This document shows positions 46,501-57,725 of a DNA stretch of 64,000 nt, in pieces. The translations under genes and the position numbers were made by a program. The DNA is from Theristus sp. LFF4_11 (taxonomy: Eukaryota; Nematoda; Chromadorea; Monhysterida; Xyalidae). Below the pieces are notes generated by a model, which saw only the letters and a list, made by a program, of their open reading frames with translations, was not told the origin of the DNA and searched no databases. How positions within the stretch are numbered: the first letter of the stretch is position 1; each line of letters starts with the position of its first letter. The stretch lies in the NCBI GenBank assembly GCA_030248135.1, contig JASANC010000749.1, forward strand, positions 1-64,000. Reading direction: 5' to 3'.

Positions 46501-48543
46501 ACTTCCACGCCCGATTCGCCCGAAATCGTCACGATTCAGCATCTAGAGTTGCTCACGTAAGAAAACTAACCCAAAATCCGTGATCAGCGCATTGAATTAC
46601 CCTGGAAAACACGCTTTTCTTGTTTTTCGTTTCTGGACCGATTTCGCCAACTTCCACGCCCGATTCGCCCGAAATCGTCACGATTCAGCGTCTAGAGTTG
46701 CTCACGTAAGAAAACTAACCCAAAATTCGTGATCAGCGCATTGAATTACCCTGGAAAACACCCTTTTCTTGTTTTTCGTTTCTGGACCGATTTCGCCAAC
46801 TTCCACGGCCGATTCGCCCGAAATCGTCACGATTCAGCATCTAGAGTTGCTCACGTAAAAAAACTAACCCAAAATTCGTGATCAGCGCATTGAATTACCC
46901 TGGAAAACACCCTTTTCTTGTTTTTCGTTTCTGGACCGATTTCGCCAATTTCCACGGCCGATTCGCCCGAAATCGTCACGATTCAGCATCTAGAGTTGCT
47001 CGCGTAAGAAAACTAACCCAAAATTCGTGATCAGCGCATTGAATTACCCTGGAAAACACCCTTTTCTTGTTTTTCGTTTCTGGACCGATTTCGCCAACTT
47101 CCACGGCCGATTCGCCTGAAATCGTCACGATTCAGCATCTAGAGTTGCTCACGTAAGAAAACTATCCCAAAATCCGTGATCAGCGTATTGAATTCCTACG
47201 GACTAAACATTTCTGCTATTTTTCGTAGCTCAGACAAAATTTCTAAGACTGAAAAAATGATACCCAGTCAAAATGCTACGAATTTTCAAAAAATGCACAA
47301 TTTTGACCCAAAAAATGCCCGGGCAAAAAATAAACTAAATTTTCAGAATCTACGGATGAATTTACCCGAGGAAAAATTCTTGTTCAACTGTGAAAGTGTC
47401 CCAGCTAAAAATTGAAAGGGCGAACACTTAAAACCAGGTGACAACCCTGCGAACTTTCAAAAAAGCCCAATTTTTACCCCAAAAAAGGGTCGGGGCAAAA
47501 AATTAACTTATTTTTCCAAATCTACGGATGAAATTACCCTAGGAAACATTTTTCTTCAACTGTGAAAGTGTCCCAGCTAAAAATTGAAAGGGCGAACACT
47601 TGAAACCCGGTGAAAACGCTGCGAACTTTTAAAAATGCCCAAATTTTTACCCAAAAAAGTGGTCGGGGCAAAAAATTAACCCATTTTTCCAAATCTACGG
47701 ATGAAATTACCCCAGGAAACATTCTTGCTAGACTGTGAACGTGTCGCAGGTAAAAACTGAAAGCGCGAACACATGTTGATGACATACCGGAAAAAAAAAG
47801 AGATAGAAAAATAAGTAACACTGTTTTCAGAATAGGTTTTTCGTGTCTACAGCGTATGAAAAGTAGTCGGATAAAAATTTTTTCGCGGCTCCAAGCACAA
47901 CTTTGGGTGTTCGTTTCGTGTGCACAGAACCAAGTTTGTGGCTTATACTATGCTCGCTGGAGGAAGCGAGCAAATTTGAAAAACGCGCGCGAGAGGATAA
48001 CGGCTCATATAATGCGTGATGCGCTGTCCGCTCGCTGACGCTCGCTCGCGCATCCGCATGATATTGTTGTTAATAGCTTTAAGCAGAAGCAAGTTAGAAC
48101 AGTTTTGCTACAAGGGGGTCAAAAAAACAGTTTTTTCTTAATTTTGAAACATAAAACGAGTTAAATTAAAAAACAAATATGATTTTCGAACTCAGGGCAT
48201 CAAGACGGTTCGATTGGTCTTAAATTTGACTGAATTTGAGAACTTTTTTGAAATTGTGCCTAGAGGTGTGGAGGCCGGGTCGGTCGACTCAAAAAGCCTA
48301 TCTTAAAACTCGGTTTTTTTCGTCTTGAGCGCATAGTCGTTTGACAGACGTAGTTCTCGTGTGCAGATGCAGTCGTCGGTGCAGGCGCTTGAGCAGCACG
48401 TGATCAGACATATCAATCACGTGACGCACGAGGAGCAGCTCCGTGAGGAGTGGATGCGCGTGTGCTTCCGCCTGGACATCATCTCGCTCGTCATTGCCGT
48501 CTGTCTGAACACTGCGGTGACGGCCGTATTCTACTTCTTCTGA
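37580..48543 (+). CDS. Cys-loop-family ligand-gated ion channel subunit, orphan
   Basis: Nine exons: 37580-37810, 38030-38074, 38174-38283, 38408-38652, 39534-39845, 41594-41808, 42089-42160, 42678-42794, 48367-48543; 507 aa. A signal peptide is followed by the ligand-binding domain (SWYDSLLTWEP, FIPDVTIYE), M1 (PFYYIITLTVPSFML), M2 (EKVSIGLTALLTMAVILMMV), M3 after GKYIMWEM, a cytoplasmic loop and M4 ending VTAVFYFF. Glu at -1' of M2 predicts cation selectivity. The loop motif reads CSFDVSDFPYDKQKS: the second Cys of the Cys-loop is Ser. There is no vicinal Cys pair in loop C, so it is not a classical alpha subunit. Nearest kin are nicotinic-like orphan channels of nematodes. Four introns hold or consist of repeats. 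Confidence 0.92.
38653..39533. repeat. 51-bp minisatellite forming an entire intron
   Basis: About 17 copies of a 51-bp unit (signature GTGCGTTCGTGTGCTCACGC, then ACTCACTATACCGTACTCCA) run from the splice donor GTGCGT to the acceptor TTCTTGCAG of the channel gene. Because 51 is a multiple of three and the unit lacks stops, long open frames exist on both strands; the protein repeats they predict are not considered real. Copies differ by a few substitutions. Confidence 0.9.
39910..40818. mobile_element. Tc1/mariner-type element, defective
   Basis: The ends are CAGGGTGGGCC and its inverse, within near-identical inverted repeats of about 120 bp. They are flanked by TA at 39,908-39,909 and 40,819-40,820. 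A minus-strand fragment at 40,137-40,397 reads WTAEQRVWCAIWWEQSESF and so on, like the N-terminal helix-turn-helix of mariner-type transposases, but the catalytic region is missing. It lies in intron 5 of the channel gene. Confidence 0.85.
40855..41378. mobile_element. Foldback element with tandem terminal units
   Basis: Left arm 40,859-40,980 and right arm 41,225-41,374 are inverse copies. The outer part of each arm is a tandem array of a 14- to 15-bp unit (GAATTCCGGCCCG and variants): four units on the left and seven on the right. GTAC is found at both outer edges. No protein. It sits 35 bp from the mariner element in the same intron. Confidence 0.75.
44116..44447. repeat. 15-bp tandem array (GGACATTTCCCGCGC)
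   Basis: About 22 units, mostly exact, with variants AAAC, GTGC, ACGA and CACC in the last bases. The open frames across it (repeats of FPART or SAREM) are by-products of the array. Confidence 0.85.
44452..45482. mobile_element. 1-kb inverted-repeat element, copy 1
   Basis: Inverted repeats of about 140 bp start ATTATCTAAAAATGCG and include ACGCATATAAAAGGAGGAAT. The second copy is at 52,392-53,381. The interior is non-coding. Confidence 0.8.
45590..47165. repeat. 149-bp satellite array, copy 1
   Basis: About ten and a half units of 149 bp, recognised by TTGCTCACGTAAGAAAACTA, CGCATTGAATTACCCTGG and GAAATCGTCACGATTCAG. Central units are nearly identical and outer ones more diverged, as expected for unequal exchange. 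Confidence 0.88.
47200..47760. repeat. ~172-bp tandem repeats, copy 1
   Basis: About three units with AACTGTGAAAGTGTCCCAGC and GGGCGAACACTTAAAACC, directly after the 149-bp array. The counterpart lies at about 55,346-55,800. Confidence 0.7.
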
Positions 48544-48844
48544 CAATACTCCTGCTGCGCTTGCCACTCGTTCTGTATCCATCCTCCCCTCCCCCGTTCA
48601 TACCGGTCATCGAAAATATATTGTCAAAATAATATATGCATCATGCACAACGAGCGATCAACAAATCTACTGTCGGAAAAGCGCCGATTTATCATCACCA
48701 GCGAAGTCATCCACATTTGCGCATGATATCGCTATTTCCCGTGTGTATGCTTGTTTGTACATGTACACTTCCTGACAGCCGCGTGTTGTTGTTTCTCTGC
48801 TTTTGAAATATTTGATGGCAAAGCATTTCAACGGTGACACCTTT

Positions 48845-49118
48845 TACTGTACAGCATGGCCGAATAAATACGGCAGTCCGTGTCTTGCTGGTCAATCAAG
48901 GCGAGATTAGTCCCAGACTAAGAGCTGCCTTTCTAAAAATTACCAAGATATTTGCCAATCGTGCGTTCAAGAATGTCACGAATAACCAGTTAATTTCAAG
49001 AAACACGTCAAATTTCACACCTACAGGGTTTATGAACGTCTTTTTCTTTCATTAAAATTTCGCGCGCTCCTTGTACCCTGGAAAAAAGCTGCCATGTTTA
49101 ATCGGCCATACCATACTT
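48845..49118. mobile_element. ~270-bp MITE with GGCCGAATAAA arms
   Basis: The left arm has GGCCGAATAAATACGGCAG and the right arm the inverse form CTGCCATGTTTAATCGGCC. The same arms bound 52,906-53,177, in the opposite orientation. Confidence 0.65.
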
Positions 49119-49120
49119 GA

Positions 49121-49570
49121 TACCGTATTACCTCTAATAAACCCCCATGGGGGTTTATTTATTCAGCGACTTCTGGGGGTGGGGGTTTATTTTGGGGGGG
49201 GGGTTTATTTACAAACAAATTCTAGGGGTGGGGGTTTGTTGAAAAATGGCAAAAATACCTTGCATGGCAGGCAAGAAAGTCGCAGAAACTTGTACCTTTC
49301 ACAGAGATTTCCTTTTGTAACAGCCTTTTGTAATGAAATTACCACTAACTCATCCCTTTGGGGCCTTTGGTAGCACAATTTCACCAATGTCACTGCATTC
49401 AGCCACTGAATTCGCTAGGTATGTGTTTCAAACAGGTTTCTAATAAACCCCCATGGGGGTTTATTTTGGGAGGGGGGTGGATTATTTGGAAACTTGTCGA
49501 GGAGGTGGGGGTTTATTTTTGGGGGGGGGGGGTTAATTTGGGGGGGGGGGTTAATAGAGGTAATACGGTA
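49121..49570. mobile_element. 450-bp G-rich MITE, second copy
   Basis: The ends TACCGTATTACCTC and GAGGTAATACGGTA and the interior match 33,721-34,178 in the same orientation, with many G-tract length differences. Confidence 0.8.
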
Positions 49571-50218
49571 TTTGAGTGTTTCGGAGAAAAATTGTACACT
49601 ATTGTTTTTACACTCAGAGATTGTTCAGCTTTTCCCCAATTTCGCGAGTTTGAAAATCAACCAGAATATACAATTGTATGTATTCACGTCTCAGTGAGAT
49701 TTGGAGGTGCAATCAAACCCAGAAAATTTTGAAAAGAATACTAAAATTTTATGCCAGCTGATCACCAGGACATCTGAAAATCAATGCAACCAATCATATT
49801 GATGCGTGAAAGCTGTGTTTGTGCAAAAATCTTTTATTCCATTCAAAAAATTGTTCTCAAGTTTCCAAAACCACTTAGTTTTGAAAAAACCTTGGCACAA
49901 AATTTGTTTACAACATTCGGTGGGAACTGTTCCAGCAAACGCGTTTAGGAAGCCTGGGAACCAACTTTTTGAGTGTCCGTATGTTCGTCTTGCCGCCAGT
50001 ATAAATACAGTAATTTATATTTTCCAACGCAACTGTGCTAAAAAATTTTTTATCTCGTAATCATGTTCAAGCTTTGAATGAACTCGATAGAATGAATAAA
50101 TTAACGAAACAAATAATGAAGTTGTGATTTGCGAAGGATAAAAATTTAAATTTTTCACTGGAAAATTGAAAAAAGGTTTATTTTTGATGCGTCTGTTTTC
50201 TAACAAACTTTCATCTGT

Positions 50219-50770
50219 CTAATCGTACGTCACTTTTGATGCGTGCCGTTTTTTGCGACCCAAAAAACCGCGAGACTGCAGCAAAAAGTGTTCGCCATTG
50301 GCACCCTCGTGAGTCTGCGTCCGTTTCTGTGAAGATTTTGATCGTGATAATGTTCTCGCAACCAATTTCTTGGCGACAGTTCGGGCTTTTTCCACGGATG
50401 CCAGAATGCAGCGCCAATTAGTTGCTAATGTTTATTTAAAAAGTTCAAAAAACCAATTGCATTTTTTAATATTGAAAACCGACTTGAGTGACGAACGCCA
50501 ATCGTTGTCGTGTGGCTGGGTCTTTCAGCAGGTCATTGAGTACCTGAAAACGCAAACAGCGTTTAGATTCATCCGACAAAATAAAACATTAAAACTCTAA
50601 CAATACCTAAATAAAACAAAACACGCGTGCTGAATGCCTGGCAAGCAGCGTTGCCGTTGGCGCACCTTGTTCAAACGAAACGCGCGCATGCGACTGGCGC
50701 TGTTCGCCTCGACCACCAACATCGTGACGAACAACGTTGCCAAAAAGTATTCTGATCGTTTTGTGACCAT
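50219..50770 (-). CDS. Probable neuropeptide precursor
   Basis: Three exons on the minus strand, 50770-50666, 50543-50493 and 50326-50219, all joined in phase 0; 87 aa. Residues 1-25 form a signal peptide (MVTKRSEYFLATLFVTMLVV). The mature part has a KR site across the exon 2/3 junction (LAF-KR) and a Gly followed by a tetrabasic site (SRGFLG-RKKR), the pattern for prohormone cleavage and C-terminal amidation. The possible products are a helical N-terminal peptide (RMRAFRLNKVLNDLLKDPA and onward) and a middle peptide ending SRGFL-amide. I do not recognise the family. The small size, phase-0 introns and good splice sites support a real gene; the hormone role is inference. Confidence 0.6.
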
Positions 50771-51497
50771 TATTGCGATGCGGTAAAGTTCACCGAAAAG
50801 TGCACGAAAGAAAGGCTTATTTTGCTTATCGTAGTCTTTTTCTATCTGCAACATCAAAATAGCAGCTTTGTTTGTATACTCAAATAACTCAAAACACTAC
50901 TGTCTACTCGGCTAAAAGTTGATGAAGCGTGAAATGAAAAAATGAATTTCTGACAACTTTGACTCGATCAGCAAAACATTATGTTAGAACATATTAACAA
51001 CAGTTGTTTAGCATGCTTCTGTGCCACTGATTCTAACTATGGACTAAGTGAAGTGCGCGCAACGTGATTTCCAATCAAAATGTACGCTTGGAGCACAAAT
51101 GTTCATTGTTTGCTTCTCATTATAGTTCTGGACACGCACATGCAGGTGCATCCATTTTGTTTTAAACCGTGGAGTGCTTGCAGATATGCGGACGAGAATG
51201 GGCAAGATGTGACAGTTAGTTTTTTGAAGGCTATCGAAATGGTTTATTTTCAGAAGATAAATCCCCCACAGCAAACTGAGAAGGTAATTCTGTTACGAAT
51301 CACTTTTTGTCATCGTAAGTAGCACAGAGAAACAACGGAAAATGAAAACTTTTTTTAAAAAACAACACCCATTACCACCAAAGTCGTAAGAAAAACACAG
51401 AATGCCACAAAGCACTGAAACAGTCTGGTTTCCAGCTGCCTACAAGTTTTAAGAAAATCTTCTTGGAATGCCGTAAGTCGCTGTGTTGCATGTGCCG

Positions 51498-52185
51498 TCA
51501 TTCGTAGCCCTCGACGAGTGTGTCCCATAAGCTGTCATACATACGCTTCTTCTTCTGGCGTCATGAAATAATTTGGTTGAAGGTGTAATACATTTTGTTT
51601 GACTAACACAAAATAATGTCAGATTTACCTCAATCGCGTAATTTCGATCGACCCACTCCTAAAAATGCAACGTTTTGCGTAAAAAAATAAGCCAAAACCT
51701 ACTGCATTTTTAACTTACCACTGGACGCAACATCCGAAAACTTTGATAGTGCAACGGCCAATTGTTATCCTGTAACATGAACAAAAAATGGTTCAAAACT
51801 AAAAAAAAATATAATAAACACGTAATGTGCTACACAGTTCAGAAACATACACATGTGAACTCACGCGCCAGAGCGCTGTTTTCGGGTGTTTTGAAACGCA
51901 TTACCCTGATTTCCAAGACGGGTGGAGTGCGTGTTTTCCTTCCATATCTCTTCTTGAAAATCAGCAATTCAATTGATCCATTCCAAAAAAAATCCATTCC
52001 AGCAGCTCGGACACGGAATTCATTCACAAAAATCTTGAGCTTGAAAAAAATTAACAAAACCAGCATTCTTGAACAACACCAACGAGCGTGTACGAGTAGC
52101 GATCATCGGTGAAGCGCGCATGCCCCGTTGCCAGCCAACAGCAGCACGCAGCCAGCGTCAACAGCAGCATGTCGCGAGCGGGCAT
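51498..52185 (-). CDS. Short secreted protein of unknown family
   Basis: Five small exons on the minus strand, 52185-52084, 51952-51905, 51769-51719, 51658-51629 and 51554-51498, all phase 0; 95 aa. A signal peptide (MPARDMLLLTLAACCCWLAT) leads to a mature chain with no cysteine, containing NNWPLHYQSFRMLRPVEWVD and a basic KKKR before MYDSLWDTLVEGYE. Dense aromatic and charged residues and the long run of compatible phases argue for a real conserved gene. A second Met at 52,170 could also start it. The exon 2 boundaries are the weakest, with other acceptors nearby. It lies head-to-tail with the neuropeptide-like gene 730 bases downstream, and might itself be a peptide precursor. Confidence 0.6.
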
Positions 52186-52391
52186 TGTGCGGGGCGCAAA
52201 CGTGCAGTGGAATTTGAGTCACAGCTGAATCCAAGGGCGAAAGATGACCAGGGATTTTTCGATTTTGTATTGCGTAAGTTAATAATGCACAACAAAGTTT
52301 CCCAAATTGTGTGTTTGTCTGGATCGATCCTATAAACACTAAACGTTTGTAGCTACAAACAGACATGAAATTGAGGTTGTTCATAAGACAT

Positions 52392-53381
52392 ATTATCTAA
52401 AAATGCGGGAGACGCATATAAAAGGAGGAATATGGTTTGTGTAAGCAGTGAGAGACTTGGCTCGACAACTCTTTTCTAGTCTCTGATGTGGTACACACGG
52501 ATACAAGTACATAAGAGCCATATTTTTGCGCCGTTTATTTTTTATTTCGGTTGCAAGTGCCAACCCTCGTACATTGTAGACAAATGAAACTTTCCCATTT
52601 GCTTTTTTCTAGCATTTAGCGACCTCTAAAACCACTAAAATAACGACCAGACTTTAGATCGCTGACACTGGTTTGCACAAAGTGAATCGCAAAGGCATTG
52701 GGAACGCAAGGTCTCCTTCTGTGGCAATGACTCACCGGTTTATCCTGTCACAAGAGTTTGGTAAAAAGGGTGAAAATCAACGGAAGACAACGATTTTTGC
52801 ACTGGTGCTACTGTATGCACAGCGGTGCGTACGTCAGCAACAACGATAAAGCTACATGCAGCAATGTTTTGCAATCTCTGATGTTTCTGTTTTTTGCACA
52901 GAATTTACAGTATAGGCGATTAAACATGGCAGTTTTTTTTCAGGGTGCAAGGAGCGCGCGAATTTTGAATGAAAGAAAAAGAAGTTCAGAAACCAAATTG
53001 TATGCCAAATTTGACGCGTTTTTTTAAACTAATGGATTATCCGTATTATTCTGTTCATTCTTTCTCCCTTGCACACATGATTGGAAATTATGTTGCATTT
53101 TTGAAAAAGACAACTCCTAGTCAGCGACTAATCCCGCCTTGATGGACTGACTGCCTAATTTATTCGGCCGTACTGTACTGCAAATGTTAAAGCTTTAATT
53201 GTCTACAAAGTACATGTGCAACCGAAATAATGAATAAACGGCGCAAAAATATGGCTCTTATGTACTTGTATCCGTGTGTACCACATCAGAGACTAGAAAA
53301 GAGTTGTCGAGCCAAGTCTCTCACTGCTTACACAAAGCCATATTCCTCCTTTTATATGCGTCTCCCGCATTTTTAGATAAT
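52392..53381. mobile_element. 1-kb inverted-repeat element, copy 2
   Basis: Same ends as 44,452-45,482 (ATTATCTAAAAATGCG). Unlike copy 1 it carries an inserted short MITE at 52,906-53,177. It begins about 200 bases upstream of the start of the divergently oriented secreted-protein gene. Confidence 0.8.
52906..53177. mobile_element. 272-bp MITE nested in the 1-kb element
   Basis: TACAGTATAGGCGATTAAAC at the left and TTCGGCCGTACTGTA at the right are inverted repeats, including GGCAG at the inner edge. It is absent from copy 1 of the host element. Confidence 0.7.
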
Positions 53382-53499
53382 ATTCTGACTTTTACATGAG
53401 CCCCGAAGGTCGGACCAAAATCACAATACGTTGGTCACACATTCTTCTAAATCCCGGACAACTCAGGTTTTCATTTTTCGTTTTTAGGCAAATTTCGCC

Positions 53500-55345
53500 T
53501 ATGCTATTTTTACGGCCGATTCGCCCAAAATCGTCACGATTCAGTACCTAGAATTGCTCACATAAGAAAACTGACCCAGAATCCGTGATCGGCGCAATGA
53601 ATTACCATGGAAAATACCGATTTCTTGTTTTTCATTTCTTGGACGGTTTCACTAAATTCCACGGCCGATTCGCCCGACATCGTCACGATTCAGTATGTAG
53701 AGGTGCTCACACAAGAAAACTAACCCAAAATCCGTGATCAGCGCATTGAATTACCCTGGAAGACACCGTTTTCCTGTTTTTCATTTCTGGACCGATTTCG
53801 CCAATTTCCACGGACGATTCGCCCGAAATCGTCACGATTCCGTATATAGAGTTGCTCACATAAAAAAACTAACCTAAATTCCGTGATCAGTGCATTGAAT
53901 TACCATGGAAAACACCGTTTTCTTGTTGTTCATTTCTGGACTGATTTCGCCAATTTCCACGGCCGATTCGGCCGAAATCGTCACGATTCAGTATCTAGAG
54001 TTGCTCACATAAAAAACTAACTCAAAATCCGTGATCAGCGCATTGAATTACCCTGGAAAACACCGTTTTCTTGTTTTTCTTTTCTGGACCGATTTCGCTA
54101 ATTTCCACGGCCGATTCGGCCGAAATCGTCACGATTCAATGTCTAGAGTTGCTCACATAAAAACTAACCCCCAAAATCTGTGATCAGCGCATTGAATTAC
54201 CCTGGAAAACACCGTTTTCTTGTTTTTCATTTCTGGACCGATTTCGCCAATTTCCACGGCCGATTCGGCCGAAATCGTCACGATTCAATGTATAGAGTTG
54301 CTCACATAAAAAAAACTAACCCAAAATCCGTGATCAGCGCATTGAATTACCTTGGAAAACTTCGTTTTCTTGTTTTTCATTTCTGGACCGACTTCGCCAA
54401 TTTCCACGGCCGATTTGGCCGTAATCTTCACGATTCAGTATCTAGAGTTGCTCACATAAAAAACTAACCCAAAGTCCATGATCAGCGCATTGAATTACCC
54501 TGGAAAACACCGTTTTCTTGTTTTTTCTTTTCTGGACCGATTTCGCCAATTTCCATGGCCGATTCGGCCGAAATCATCACGATTCAGTGTCTAGAGTTGC
54601 TCACATATAAAAACTAACCCAAAATCCGTGATCAGTGCATTGAATTACCCTGGAAAACAGCCTTTTCTTGTTTTTTTGTTTCTGGACCGATTTCGCCAAC
54701 TTCCACGGCCGATTCGCCCGAAAACGTCACGATTCAGCATCTAGAGTTGCTCACGTAAGAAAACTAATCCAAAATTCGTGATCAGCGCATTGAATTACCC
54801 TGGAAAACACCATTTTCTTGTTTTTCATTTCTGGACCGATTTCGTCAATTTCCACGGCCGATTCGGCCGAAATCGTCACGATTCAGTGTATAGAGTTGCT
54901 CACATAAAAAAAACTAACCCAAAATCCGTGATCAGCGCATTTAATTACCCTGGAAAACTTCGTTTTCTTGTTTTTCATTTCTGGACCGATTTCGCCAATT
55001 TCCACGGCCGATTCGGCCGAAATCGTCACGATTCAGTGTATAGAGTTGCTCACATAAAAAACTAACCCAAAATCCGTGATCAGCGCATTGGATTACCCTG
55101 GAAAACTCCGTTTTCTTGTTTTTCATTTCTGGACCGATTTCGCCAATTTCAACGGCCGATTCGGCCGAAATCGTCACGATTCAGTGTATAGAGTTGCTCA
55201 CATAAAAAAACTAACCAAAAATCCGCAATCAACGCATTGAATTACCCTGGAAAACTTTGTTTTCTTGTTTTTCATTTCTGGACCGATTTCGCCAATTTTC
55301 ACGGCTGATTCGCCCGAAATCGTCACGATTCAGTATATAGAGATG
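53500..55345. repeat. 149-bp satellite array, copy 2
   Basis: About twelve units of the same 149-bp repeat as 45,590-47,165, but more diverged between units (for example GCTCACATAAAAAA variants). The frames reading FHFWTDFANFHGRF are products of the repeat. Confidence 0.88.
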
Positions 55346-56092
55346 CTCAGGGCAAAAAATTAACTTAATTTCCAAAATCTCCGGATGGAATTACCCCAGG
55401 AAACATTTTTGTTCGACTGTGAAAATGCCGCAAGTAAAAATTGAAAGCGCGAACACATGTAACCAGGTCAAAACCTACGAACCTTTAAAAATGCCCAATT
55501 TTTTACCCAAAAAAAGGTTGGAGCAAAAAAGTAGCTAGATTTTCAAAATCTGCAGATGAAATTACCCCAGGAAACTTTTTTATTCGGTTATGGAACAACT
55601 TCAGACAAAAATTGAAAGGGCGAACACTTAAAACCCGGTGAAAACCATGCGAACTTTTAAAAATGCCCAATTTTTTACCCAAAAACATGGTCTGGGCAAA
55701 AAATTAACCCAATTTTCAAAATCTCAGGGTGGAATTACCCCAGGAAACATTTTTGTTCGGCTATGAAAATGCCCCAGTTAAAAATTGAAAATGCGAACAC
55801 ATCTTGATGACATAGCTGAAAAAAAGGAGAAACAAGAATAGGTAACCAAGATTTCAGAATAGGTTTTTCGTGTCTACAACGGACGTAAAGAAGTCTGGTG
55901 GAATTTTCTCTTCGGCACAGTTAGCAACCACTGCAGGTCTCTTCGTGTGCACAGTAACAAGTTTCCAGCATGTATGTTCGTTGCTGTAGGACAACGCGTA
56001 AATTTTGAAAACCCGCGCAGGTCCATATTCAGCCATATAATGCGTGATGCTCTGTCCGCTCGCTGGCGCTCGCTCGCGCATCCGCATGATTG
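55346..56092. repeat. Tail of composite repeat, copy 2
   Basis: Two to three ~172-bp units followed by the unique tail also found at 47,760-48,060, ending in GCTCGCTCGCGCATCCGCAT. With the preceding two features it makes a 3.7-kb copy of 44,452-48,060. Confidence 0.75.
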
Positions 56093-57725
56093 TACACTAT
56101 AATGTTTCCCTTTCGATTTTGTAACTGGTACAAGAGAGGTCTTAAGCAAATTGAAACCGCTAATCTGTTTTTCTCTCCTAACTTAAGGAATGCTCTTTTC
56201 TGATAGGCATTTGGTGGTATCGTATTCATGTTTGCGGAATCGCTTTTGCGACTGAACAACAATACAGTCAAAACTTTTGAAACAAACTGCGAGCAGAAGC
56301 AATTTTGTTAAACTTTACATGAAACAAGAGCAATTGAAAACTGACGTAAATAACTGCAATGTGCGTTGCATGCAACCACTTTGGTATACTGTTAAAGATT
56401 AATGGCAGCTGTTGCGATGCGATGTCAAATTTTATCGATAACGAAAGGCAAAAAATCTTACCATTTATGTAATTACAGGAAATGGCATATGAAGTGCGGC
56501 ACGGCAAAATGTATGGCACAAATACAGTGCACAGTGCTGCCTGCATTGTGTTTTCGAAATCACTCATTTTTCATTAATTGTTGACCATGTGAAACCACAA
56601 GTTGTGGATGGGTTTCGGGTGACTGAAGCTGGGTTTCAGCTCTGTCTAGTGCTGCCACACAAAGCTGCACTGTGCTTTAAAAAAATTTGAACAATTTTTG
56701 TTTTAATTTTTTCAAAACATTTCCAATCCAAAATATCAAAAAAGTTCACAAATTTTCTGCCCAGAAACTTTTGTAACGTGATGCTTCTGCAAACTTCTGC
56801 AGCAAATTTTTAGTTGTTGAATTTTTTAGTATTTGGATAAGTTTGATAGTTGTTTTTATGAGCGTTTCAGCGCCTGTGTGCGCTTTGCAGAAGCCCAATG
56901 AGTTCACAGCGGGGACCAAAAATTAACCGAAACGTTTCTGTTGACAATTGTAAGAGTTGTACCACTTCTGTTCAAAATGGTTTTGAACAGAAACAAGAAT
57001 AAACAAACAAACAAAGGGACAAACACAGTGGACTCATGCCATTACCATTTCTTGTGATCAATTATTACGCTGTTCTTTGTCCATTTTCAGTGGGAAGGGC
57101 GTTGCTCAGTGTTGGGCCGACCGATTCACTTTTTTTGTACAATGATGAGCACTGAATGTCTCGAATTCCTGTCTTAAGATATCTGATCTTTTCGGGACAT
57201 TATGACGGTGACCTGTGAAGTGCCGCACCAAACTCGCATGAAAAGCCAAAATGAAAATGCCTGTTTCAGACTCGTACCGTTCGTGTGCGCCAGTGCCACA
57301 CCCTCTACCACAATGCTTTGAACGTGGAGTTCGTGACGCAAAAAAAACAGTTTTAGGTGAAAGCTTTTTCTCATTATTCGTTGGCATGGTTGGCATTATA
57401 TGGCTGCCATCTATCCACTTAGAGCAAGCAAGCAGAGAAGCATGACTGCCTGCATTTTTAAGGTTGTCCAGGTCTCAACAATATTGAAAATACCCAAACG
57501 TAAAGCTACATCAGCCCAGTTGGACGTGAAAAAGTGAAGCATTGTTCTGTTTTTTGTCCCACAAGCTCTTGCCGGAAACCGGCGATACAAAATGGAAATT
57601 TATCAATAACAATGGCTGTTGTCTTTGTCGAGTTGACGTGAGCTTGTGTTTTGGACGAGTGAGTTTTGAAAAAACAAACAAACGAACAAATAATACTGAC
57701 AACATAAACGGAGAAAAAAAAAACG
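56093..57725. other. Gene-free stretch
   Basis: A/T-rich unique DNA. Frames of 60-100 codons occur on both strands but none has a signal, domain or flanking splice pattern that I can support. Confidence 0.45.

Larger units (their letters stand above)
43079..48306. mobile_element. 5.2-kb TTAA-flanked composite in the channel's last intron
   Basis: The ends TTAA-GATAGGCTTTTT and inverse match those of 1,369-4,228. The left arm resembles 1,373-1,893 up to 43,603; the right arm (48,062-48,302) resembles 3,990-4,224. Between the arms lie a 15-bp array, a 1-kb inverted-repeat element and two satellite arrays. It fills nearly all of the 5.57-kb intron between the loop exon and the M4 exon. Confidence 0.75.
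48544..50218. other. Stretch after channel gene, two MITEs, no gene
   Basis: Holds the short repeats at 48,845-49,118 and 49,121-49,570, then about 650 bases of A/T-rich unique DNA in which I see no exon. Confidence 0.45.

Noticed and set aside
54180..55065. 95-codon frames with FHFWTDFANFHGRF repeats
   Set aside because: Part of the 149-bp satellite; adjacent units shift frame and contain stops.
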